Of a DNA stretch of 64,000 nucleotides, positions 54,691 through 64,000 are shown piece after piece (within the stretch, counting starts at the first letter, position 1; every line of letters begins with the position of its first letter). A program made the translations under genes and the position numbers. Location: positions 114,313,793 to 114,377,792 of the forward strand of contig OZ024929.1 of assembly GCA_964017235.1 (NCBI GenBank), given 5' to 3'. Source of the stretch: Sabellastarte sp. h YS-2021 (taxonomy: Eukaryota > Annelida > Polychaeta > Sabellida > Sabellidae). The notes below the pieces were generated by a model that had not been told where the DNA came from, did no database searches, and saw nothing but the letters and a program-made list of their open reading frames with translations.

Positions 54691-57600
54691 ACATAAGTCC
54701 TTTAGTGTATCATATAAAATTGAAAACTGTAGGGATGCTCTGTTTTGTGTACAAAAACCTTTTGCCTAATTTGTGACATTTCTCACCTCTTAGAATAGGA
54801 AAATTAATAGTTTGACAGTTATAAATTTAACCTTTATCAAGGTCACATAATTGAAAATGTTTTCTTATACCTCTTTTTTCCATATTTTCTCAGAAAATAC
54901 AACATATAGATTGATCAAATTTGTCAAGTGCTTTCCTCTCATCAAAATGTATGCCCGAGTTGATTTTCAGATCAATCAGGCTAACAATCGCTCAACACTT
55001 ACTGCAGCATGGGATACTGCCTATAGTGTGAAAGGGGTATAAGCAGTAGTAGAAGTCTTGGACCTGGGCAGAAGTGTGCACTCTCCAAGTGCTCGTACTG
55101 TTGCTATAATTCACTTGTAATTTACACTTCTTAACTGCATACTTGGAATGCTTGGCATCACAAAACCCGAGGAATACTTCATGTATATCATTGGTCAATA
55201 TGAATTGATAAGAACAATGAGAACTGTGGTTCTTAGTTTTATGGTGCAGAGATAAAGTGATATGACACTTTCATTTATTATAACAGATATGAGTTTGGTA
55301 TTTTAAATTATGTATATATTAGTATATTTGAAGACTTGTGTACTTCATGCTGCTCGGGCAACACTGTAAACAGTTGATAACCCCAATATTGTTTTACATA
55401 TTTCTACTTGATCTGCATGCCCTCAACATTTTACAGCACGAAGCAATTACACTAAAGTGGGTAAGAGAACTGCCTGACATAGTGAAGTGACCTAAAATTA
55501 CACTCAAGCATTATGACATCACTTTAAGACATATTAACAGTGACTAATGGTTTGATTATAGCTTTTGAAATGATGAGTGTTAGTAAATACTAAACTTGTT
55601 AAACTTGAGGACTGTGCAGCTTTATATTTAGCTAATATATACCTGGTACCGTTTAAATTTAGTACTTGTTGCAAGGATATAACAATATTGAATATTTTGG
55701 TCGTCATTTTAGTGCCAGTTGATAAACCAAAAATAGTGTGGGTGCTGGTGAATTCGGCATCAACAACTACTAAATAAGGTTCTGTTTCACATCTAGCATG
55801 TTAAAGGCTTAATTGGTTCTTTACTTAAGAAAAAAATCAAGGAGTGGTCCATTCAGGATATACATTTGATATTAGTTGTTCATCAAGTGGTGTAGATTTT
55901 TGCTGTGAAATTCAGAATCCCATGAGCAGTCAAGTTTGCAATGTCATTGCTTCAGAAACACTTTTACAAATTCCATTTCCTCACTCGGGGGTATTTTGAA
56001 AGTTTAAATCATTCAAATTGTGTGGAATACGGTTTCCTTATTGACCATTTTTTTCACACATTCATTTTTTGAAAGAAATTTTTTAAGAAAACAACAACAC
56101 TAAAAGTCTGTCATTTTGAACTATTTTATTTAACAAAAGTAGTTTAGGAAATCTTTGTGAAACTTTTTTTTTGATAAAAAATTGATCCATTATCCAAATT
56201 GTGAAACATATCATACATACATGGTATATTCTTTTTACCAGGTGTATTTGGTAATTATTAGAGTGTTAATAGTGATATATTACCAGCTATCATTTAGGAG
56301 AACCAGATATAAAATTATGTATATAACATTCATACATTTCTCCAAATACTTTACTATATTACCAAATTTTAATGTCATCAAAATAGGAAGAGAAAATATA
56401 TAACTACACCGTTTAATTTTGCAGCATTTGCTTTGATTTTTTTTATATTGTTTTTATACACTTTTATAATTTCACTTGAGACAATCCTATGACAGGTAAA
56501 TGTGATCAACTCAGTCTGAGTTTAAGTAAATACCATCAACTTGTGTTTTCAACAGAGTTTGTTGAGAACTTTACAGCAACTCTTCACTTGCATTAAATCA
56601 CAGATAATGCTTTGTTACTTTTCAGTCTGACACACCATTTTGTGGTAACAGTAAAAATTATGACAGCACAAGGATTCATGATAAAATATATTAAGTATTT
56701 TCAGTCATCATTGGTCCATGTCAGCAACATCTTTCTGAGGCTACATTGAATGTAGAAAACAAATTATGACATTCAGTCCTTTCGTTTAATCATATTTAAA
56801 TTTCCAATGAATGTTATTAAAAGAAATTTTTATCATAACTTAATTTTTCTTCTTTGGTGTGGAACGGATATCTCTGCAATTATACATCATACTTGAGCAG
56901 TCATTAAATGGTATGATAAAACAGTTTACAAAAGAAAACGATCTGATTTCACTTGTCTACTAAAGACTCGACTGAACCCACAAAGCTGAAGTGTGTGTCA
57001 TTATTGTAAATATTTAATGTCACTTTCTCGAGTGATGTGTGTTTATTCAGTCAAATTTACACCAAATAAAAGATTATGTGACCAAACAGTGTTATCTATA
57101 TTTACAGAACAAAACTGTACTATATATAAGGTTTTCTTTTTAATGCATGGACGGAGTGATCTTATTACATTATTCTGCAATTAGCATGAGGCAAAACTTC
57201 CCCCGAAATCTCTTATGAAATTCCATCGGTACTTTGCAGACTGTACAAATGACTATAGAGTCTGGTTATGTGTGTACTGATCTCAAATTTGAATTTATAT
57301 CTTTTAGAAATGTGTTAAAACATGAACAACCAAAAGTATGAACTTTGTTTCAAACTGGACTTTTCCGAAGCCTTTAGTTGATGGGAATCCGTTTCAACTG
57401 AAATTTTACCTAAGCAAATAACCCAAGCATTTTGTTAAAAGCGATCAGCATAGAACAACGTACGTTCCTAACATACCATTTTGACAACATACTAGGTCGA
57501 TTCTAAGTAGGGTTTACTATTTAAAGAACAAAATACAACAACTTCATTCAGTTGCAGTCACTGGCATGTTGCCTTGGCCTTAATTAAGTTTCACTCCCGA

Positions 57601-57999
57601 CATTTGAAATTATAACTTAAAAGGTACTTCATTAAAGTAAACCATTTTCCCTATTATATATAATACTGAAGAAATAATTAATACAAAAAAAATCACTGTA
57701 AAACTTAAGAACAATATTAAATCATTATAATGGCAATATTGAACTTTTACAGACTCATCAGCCCCACATATTTACTATTTTAACTTGAATATACCCCCAC
57801 CCTGACCAAAATAGTTAATGAAAATACACAAAAACAGAATAGCTGTGTATTAAATCAGACTAACACATTGTTACGAGTTCAGTTCATTCATTGAAGAAAC
57901 AGGTGTACGTACAAACTGAATAAATATGTTATTATAAAATATTAATTTACAAAAGCAAAAAATATATATATTAATAATTTCATTGTTTAATAATTAGCA
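54691..57999. other. No gene seen
   Basis: Long unique AT-rich stretch. ORFs of 60-75 codons (54851, 55577, 56182, 56993) show no domain or exon-like boundary. Part of 57000-57999 may be the 3' UTR of the candidate gene below. Confidence 0.45.
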
Positions 58000-60624
58000 T
58001 CACAGCATTCTTTCAATCTTTTGCTTCTCCTCCTTCGTTCCCTGAAAAAAAAACAGCTAACAGAATTATGTCAACAGTAAATGAGAATTCGGCCTTGATT
58101 CACTAAAAGGTTTTAAGCTTTAGTCAAACTCAACCGATTTTTGTCTCAAAGTTTAGTTTTCTCCTCTACAGACTTTTTGCTTGAGCTGAAATTTACAAAA
58201 CAAATCTTGGCTGACATATAATATTAAGATTTTACCTGTCAATCAAAATTTGCACCAATTTCACACATACACTCTAATAAAGAATTTAAAGTCACTCTCC
58301 TAGCTTCTTATATTTAAGCCAAAGATTAAAGCCCAAAATCAGACTGAGATCTTTAGTTGAAGACCAACTGAAAAAAAGTCTCAGACAATCCTCAGCTTTG
58401 AGGAAAAACTCGCTTTGAGACTTTAATATTTTTAGTACTTTCTTGTGTAAGAACACGTTGGCATATTACAGATGTGTTAAATAGAGTAAAGTATAATATA
58501 CAGAAGTCAATATACACTATATACAGTTGTGGAGAAACACAGCACGTAACACCTTAAAATGGGGCAAAATAGTCATTCCCACATGACAGAACAGTTTCTG
58601 TAATGTTTTACATTTCTCAAATCTTGGTTTTAGAAATTTCATTATTTGGAAGTTTGCTGCTGTGTATCACACTTAGCGGTTTTTAGTATACAATAGTTTT
58701 CATTACACTAAATAAATGCAAGTGAGGACACTTTTTACCAACATTCTTCCTGCAATTATTCATATCACTTTCCGGAAAATATATTACATTTAACATTACG
58801 TGAATTTTGAGACGAAAGACCTTTTGCAAATCTGGCCCCTGCTGTGTTGATTTTTATGAGTATTACTGCAGTTTCTAGAGATGAACATATTACTTCTGAA
58901 ACATAACATTGATTTCTTAAACCGTGCACATTTAAAACCCCAACTTTACAAGAGTTAATTATTACCGAATGATCTAGACGGAAAAAATCCCACAAAAAAT
59001 GAACAGGATATGAACTAAAACAAATATATTTGCTTCGAATTCATATTGCTAGTTTATCCAAATTTGTGCCCGATATTGACACTTGTACCTAAAGATGCTT
59101 TTTTATTCATAGATAATTTGTAATTTGAATATGTATCTTTTAGAAAACCAAACCTCTTGCCTAAATATTTAGACACTATTGAAACTATAATAACTACTAA
59201 TATATCATGCCACTTTAAATGTCAATCTAGAACGTTTCAAATAGATAAAAGAAGGCTTGATTAAACCTATCACAATGCAAAAACTACCCTTTAAGATATC
59301 AAGACCCAATAAAAAATAAATAAAAATTACCAAATCTCGATAAATTCATAATGTCAACTCATATTTTTAATTTCAAGTTTTGAAACATGGTATATTGAAA
59401 AAAAAAAAACATTGAGAAACATTTCATTCCTAAGACGGGTTAAAGTCTTTGTGGTAAGTTTAATTAGAATAACAGAGGTATCTTGAAGAATTGGAATATA
59501 ATTCCACATTTTTGTATGCATGGAAACAACCCTACCTTCTTCCGTTGCTGGCTGTTCTTCTGTTGTTTCTGTAATTTCAACAAAACACAATATAGTATGT
59601 GAGAATTGATTTGCATACAAATCATTTTTACAAGGTATTTTTCAGAAGGGTGAGTACGTTGAAAATGACAGCGGAAACATATTGTGTATTACACAGAGGT
59701 TAGTGAGATTACATCAAGGGAATTAGAATAACTAAAGAATACACATGTTAGGTTTTGAAGTTAGTAAATAAATGTATAACTTTACAGATATGACCAATGC
59801 ACCAAAATGAACACCCACCGTATAGGTGTAATGGGATAAAATGACTCGCGTCGATTTCTGACTCCCCTTTTTACCATTTTGGTGAACCAGCTTCTTGTAC
59901 ATTTACTTTTTATTTATTTTATTTGGGGTTTTATGTCGCTTTCAACACTGTACAGGTCATATCACGACAGGTAGTTGGAAGGGCAGAGGAAACCAGTACA
60001 TACAGTTGGTGAAGTTTCTGTACTGTAAACTGCAGACCAACGGCAAGCAACTACCAGCTTTCCCACTTGAGGTAGAGCCGTGAACCGAACCCCGGCCTCA
60101 GAGGTGGGAGGCGAGAGTGTTATCCCTCTGCCACCGTGGCCCCCAGTTTCTTGTACAAAGTTCAAATGTGGGTACGTCCTACGTACAACCAGGGTCATAT
60201 TAGGATAGGTCCTCGATCACTTTTGCCACTTATGGGAGTCGAACCCCACACAGAGGTGACAGTCTGTGATTATATGCAAAACTTGCTAACCACTAGGCCA
60301 CCGTGGACCTCATCAGTTTTTTATAAACAACATTTGTCCCCCCAGACAATAAGAATTTGTGGGAATTAAAACTTTGCTTGCAAGAAACTGACCCCCAAAT
60401 ACAGAAACTTACTCCCGTTGTTTCTACACATATTCAATTATTTTGTATCAATGGAAGCACGTGAGCGAGTGAGATGGTGGTGGGCGTTATTGGTGGTGTT
60501 TGTTTTTCTGTCCAGGTACAAATATGTTCTCTTTTGAACAAGCTTAATTGCATTCAAACTAATCGTTGAGTGGGTTAAAATAAAAAATACAAACTTAACC
60601 TGTTACCTCCATGTGAGAAGCCAT
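58000..60624 (-). CDS. Candidate small spliced gene (three exons, 30 codons)
   Basis: Minus strand: ATG at 60624 (context AACATGG, in-frame stop upstream), exon 60624-60607 ending GAG|GTAACA; exon 59568-59536 between ATTACAG and AAG|GTAGGG; exon 58041-58000 after TTTTTTTCAG, ending TGA. All phases are 0 and the join reads MASHME, KQQKNSQQRKK, GTKEEKQKIERML. The last two exons have an equally open alternative frame (TTEEQPATEEGNEGGEAKD then TGA), an acidic tail that would need upstream exons not found here. I do not recognise the product. Evidence is splice-site quality only. Confidence 0.3.
59902..60143 (-). mobile_element. tRNA-derived SINE, type 2, copy 2
   Basis: Same family as 10872-11121: minus-strand head GGGGGCCACGGTGGCAGAGG, B box GGTTCGGTTCACGG-like, and tail GCGACATAAAACCCCAAAT. 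Flanking duplications CAGCTTCTTGTACA (59888-59901) and CAGTTTCTTGTACA (60144-60157), one mismatch. Confidence 0.85.
60186..60309 (-). mobile_element. tRNA-derived SINE, type 1, 3'-truncated
   Basis: Minus strand: GGTCCACGGTGGCCTAGTGG, B box GGTTCGACTCC, CCTAATATGACCCTGGTTG, then it stops before the conserved GGACGTTAAACCC tail. It lies 28 bp beyond the type 2 SINE. Confidence 0.75.
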
Positions 60625-61044
60625 GTTACACAAATTGTTTATAATCGGATAGACTCTACCTTTTTAACTGATACGTTGCTCTGTTAAATGGATCAGTTTT
60701 TTAAGTGATTAGTTCATTGAATCCATTGGGATTGATAACTAGTTACAGGTAATCAAAGTAAATATTAAAAGAAACACATTCACTAAACAAAATATTATGT
60801 GAATTAATTTTCTAGTATTTCATCAGATGCTGAATACTAGTATTGACTCAAGTATCTACTATTAAAAATATTAATACTCTAAGAAATAACTTATTCTTTC
60901 ACACACACACGCACACACACAAGAACATTACCCCTACTAACATGTGCTTAATAAGTCGGAAACTGGGGGAGGAGAGGTGTCAAGGGAGAGTCAATCTGGA
61001 CGTTCAGATTAGTGATTCAACCCGGATTGACAAAGATTGAAACA
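60310..61044. other. No further gene seen
   Basis: Apart from the candidate exon at 60607-60624, unique DNA with a (CA)n run near 60900-60920. Nothing else supported. Confidence 0.45.
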
Positions 61045-61752
61045 TATTGGGATTAGGGTTGAACGCTCACTATGCGGGTTGACAAGGGTAAATCTCAACC
61101 CTACTCAAGAGGTGGATTGAAGCAGATTGAAGCATATTGGTTCAACCCCCTTTGTAGTGTGAACCCTCTCAATCCGGGTTGACATGGGTTGGGTGTGTTG
61201 ATACTGCAATTAACTGATTTACTGCCTTGAAACAATTGCTTAACTTAATTTTTATATGTATATAGCTTGATCCTTTGTAAGCAGGTACCTGATTAAAACA
61301 TAGGTCACCAGACATGATTGTTGTGTGATTTCTGTATGATTGCAATTTGGTATAAAATATATGAATATTTGTAATTGTAGTGGTATGGTCTAATAAGCAG
61401 AACTATTTCAAATGATTGCAATTAGTTTGTTGCTGAAAATGTGGGAAAATCTTTAAAATATAACATTCTCTTTGATTAATTATATATTGAAAAGCTATTT
61501 ATCTGAATGGTATCTAATACAAAATCGGGATCTTTTACAGTTTTAGCAATGTGGAAAATTAATTGTCATTTAAAGAACTTACATGCATTACATTAATCTA
61601 AGTTTGGGAGTTTTACCACACTCAGTTTTTTAGCCTTTTCAATCCAGATTAAAGTCTGTAGTGTGGACACTCAACTCGGATTGAGATGAATCTGCTTCAA
61701 TCTGCTTCAACCCTCAATCCTTGTCAACCCGAATTGTAGTGTGAACAATATC
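61045..61752. mobile_element. Inverted-repeat element with GGGTTGACAAGG ends
   Basis: The left region GGGTTGAACGCTCACTATGC GGGTTGACAAGG is matched inversely at the right by CCTTGTCAACCCGAATTGTA GTGTGAAC. Several internal GATTGAAGCAGATTGAAGCA / TGCTTCAATCTGCTTCAA blocks face each other. ~0.7 kb, no ORF; target duplication not determined. Confidence 0.55.
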
Positions 61753-63240
61753 TTGCAGGAGGAGTCAGAATATTTCAACTCACCTTTGCAAGATACTGAC
61801 TCAATCAAAACATCGGGGGGGTGGGGGGGGGGGGTGGGGGGGGTGGGGGTGGTCAGAAAATGAGGGGAGTCATTATCACACTACACCTGTCCAACGAATC
61901 ATCCCAAAGATGACATAGGTTTTTGGTGTATTTTTGTTTTATATCAGCAGGAATTAAGATGAGTCCATGCTGGGATCAATTCTACTCTGTTAAAACTAGT
62001 ATATGGAGATTCAGACTTTACCCTTATATTATACTCACCTTCAATGGATTTTCTGTTTGACAAATTTATTTAATTTCCCCTACAATTCACCGTAGAGAAT
62101 ATAAATGATAATTGGATTCCCAAAACTTACTTCCTTTATATATTTAAAACGAAAATGTTAACAACTTAAAATTTTTGAAAATCATTTAATGAAACAAAAA
62201 CAACAAACATAATTATAGCTACACTAGTTTCAAACCCTTGTTTTGCCAGTTTAAATTAGATAGATTTTAATTCAGCATTACATTTTAAAAAGCAGGAATC
62301 TCACGTTTATACAGGTAATATAATAAATAAATGTGAAGAGAACATCAATCACATGATAGTACAATAAACAGGTAATTCAAAGATGTACAGTGAAAACAGA
62401 AAATTTACAACAACATTTGGAAAAAAATCAATAAATGGAGCTTGTAAGTGCCACAGTGACCCCATCTTAATGTACAGCAATCTTGCAACATTGTGTTGAC
62501 ATCATAAACCATAATACGTGTATATTGACAATGTTATTGCAAATAAATCAAGCATATAGTGAAACTCAGCATATTGAAAAATGGACCCCTAACAACAAGA
62601 ACGTCTGTGATAAATGAACACATTTTAACACTACTGAGGTCCATTAACAAACTTTTATGAACTGAACAAAATAAATATAAAGTGCCAGTTGCAAATCTTT
62701 ATAAAATATTCAGCTTAGTAAAACAGTCCGTTTTAATACAACACTGAAAAGCAGAAACATATTAAGTCATTATAAATACTCTCATATAAAGCTACAATCA
62801 CAAAATAGTTAAACATAAAACACTTCACAAAAAGTTTGAACATCACTATTTAGTGAAGAGCCAAAGATAATCCTCTAGGGCAACATGTAAATATTATGAT
62901 GGTTGCTGGGTCTGTGAGAGCTACTTCAAATTTTAAAAAAACTGTAAAAATTAATTAATACAGTGTAAGTAGTTACATACAGTACCACTCGTACTAATAA
63001 CATGTATATACTTTACAATTCACTTATGATTTTGATATATCTTTACCTTTAAGTAGTACCCCCCCCCCCCACCTTTCCCGAGAAGCAAACATTATAATTA
63101 ATAAGCCACCTCACGGCCTTAACCAGCTAGTTACCTGCACTATTAAAGTTCAATTGTGTAAAACATATATGAAAAGAGCACTTATAGGGTATAAACTGAT
63201 ATCACTTCCCAATAATTGCCTATCTTGCTAAGTCGATGAG
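61753..63240. other. No gene seen; G-rich tract
   Basis: 61815-61852 is a nearly pure G stretch (G7TG12TG8TG5T-like), a strong G-quadruplex candidate. The rest is unique AT-rich DNA. A C12 run lies at about 63059-63070. Confidence 0.5.
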
Positions 63241-63335
63241 CCCACAAGTGGCAATGCTGAGGGTCAGTACTAATATGATTCTGGCTGCTGGGCGGAACAT
63301 AAAACCATTGCCTCGACTTTGCACTGTTGAATGTA
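63241..63335 (+). mobile_element. SINE type 1 fragment, plus strand
   Basis: CCCACAAGTGGCAATGCTGA GGGTCAG ... AATATGATTCTGGCTGCTGG ... GGAACATAAAACC ... CGACTTTGCAC follows the 3' half of the type 1 SINE with ~80 % identity. Head absent. Confidence 0.7.
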
Positions 63336-64000
63336 TTGTTAGATGTTATGCTGCATTCTTAGGTTGGTCGTGAGGTCGTGTTCACCACTCATGAGTTCGT
63401 ATCTTTCTACCAACGGAAACCGTTTTGTGTTCTTTGGTTATTCACCGCCTATATGTTTATGTGTGTAGGTAAACAAACAGAATGAATGAACAAAGTCGAA
63501 GAAATAAAAGTAGTCACAAAATATTTCGTCAGCCGCCCTGTAAAAAATATATTTTTCAGTTGTTATATGTTTTCTGATGTTATTTACAAAATTCGAGGTA
63601 TTAAAACACATTATTTAGCATTTTTTCGTAACATATTTTGCATCTTTGTTGTCATCAGAGGTGAAGGTGACAAATTTGAAAGCTTCGGGAAGTACTCTAT
63701 TTACGAGCGGTAAATACCATGCATGGCATCATTCTTTGCATTTTTACAGGCCGTGAACTTGTATTTACGACTCGTGCAAAGGTGGCAGAATGCAGCATTA
63801 CTCTAGACAGTGCTGGTGCACTTCACGTCACACTCACACTTGGATGCTGATGCCCCATGAGATTGTAAATGGAGGTCTGTAGTTTTATATTCTCACATCC
63901 TTTGTCTCCAATCTAGTTATATTTCAATCAAAAGGTGTATATGTGGTACTATTTGAAACAGCTGAAAGATACGTAAGACCTAACTGAAATAATAAAAAAT
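63336..64000. other. No gene seen
   Basis: Unique sequence. A TTTTTACAG acceptor-like site precedes a short open stretch (63751-63807) but no clear exon. The 75-codon ORF at 63486 has no recognisable family. Confidence 0.4.

Noticed and set aside
61785..61820. Minus-strand donor CTTGCAAAG|GTGAGT
   Set aside because: Lies next to the G-rich tract with no credible acceptor or coding segment.
62040..62125. Strong minus-strand donor ATTGAAG|GTGAGTATA suggesting an exon
   Set aside because: All three frames of the preceding segment contain stops within ~40 bases; at best non-coding.
63751..63807. Possible plus-strand exon after TTTTTACAG
   Set aside because: Very short, no recognisable peptide and no partner exon in the window.

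Overview
The window looks like nuclear DNA from a repeat-rich, AT-rich metazoan, most likely a mollusc and probably a bivalve. This rests on one spliced animal gene (RidA/UK114 family, canonical GT-AG introns), tRNA-derived SINEs with clean 14-18 bp target duplications, many Helitron-like elements packed with ~150 bp satellites (resembling the satellite-bearing 'pearl' type elements of bivalves), a DIRS-type retrotransposon and a PIF/Harbinger transposon. There is no bacterial-style operon, CRISPR array or phage. Taxon placement is inference.

Layout. 1-9.9 kb: Helitron-like elements on the minus strand (family C, 123-3383; family F, 4386-6293), a frameshifted MULE-type transposase remnant (6465-7439), and small inverted-repeat elements inserted in one another (8.1-9.9 kb). 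9.9-19.3 kb: a CCCAGCAGG-ended element (a 3' part, then a full copy), two SINEs, and a second family C copy (13524-15350). 19.7-29.6 kb: the RidA gene, plus strand, six exons and 137 codons. A TIR element with a 9-bp target duplication lies just upstream of the first exon, and a second in-frame alternative first exon lies in intron 1. Helitron-like elements A and E fill introns 1 and 4. 30.5-36.2 kb: further Helitron-like satellite arrays (F copy 2, then a G array).

36.3-53.8 kb: one DIRS1-like tyrosine-recombinase retrotransposon with 147-bp inverted terminal repeats (2 mismatches) and a textbook internal complementary region. It has been split by Helitron-like element A (36877-40593) and element B (45438-53041). 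Element B was itself split by a 4.8-kb Harbinger transposon (45469-50286, TTA duplication, intact DDE transposase, frameshifted MADF partner). Without the insertions the DIRS is ~6.1 kb, the normal size for the group. 54-64 kb: mostly unique sequence with satellite fragments, three SINE copies, an inverted-repeat element and a weak candidate for a small minus-strand gene.

Main unexplained structure: five Helitron-like families (A, B, C, E, F) have the same frame (perfect 9-12 bp subterminal inverted repeats, usually a 3' hairpin, CTAG or CTTG end followed by T) but carry and share interchangeable satellite cassettes of ~146-155 bp. Several cassettes are dense in TGACCTTGA/TCAAGGTCA, the consensus half-site of ERR/FTZ-F1-type nuclear receptors. 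No autonomous Rep-helicase gene is present. All coordinates were worked out by eye; element ends may be off by a few bases.
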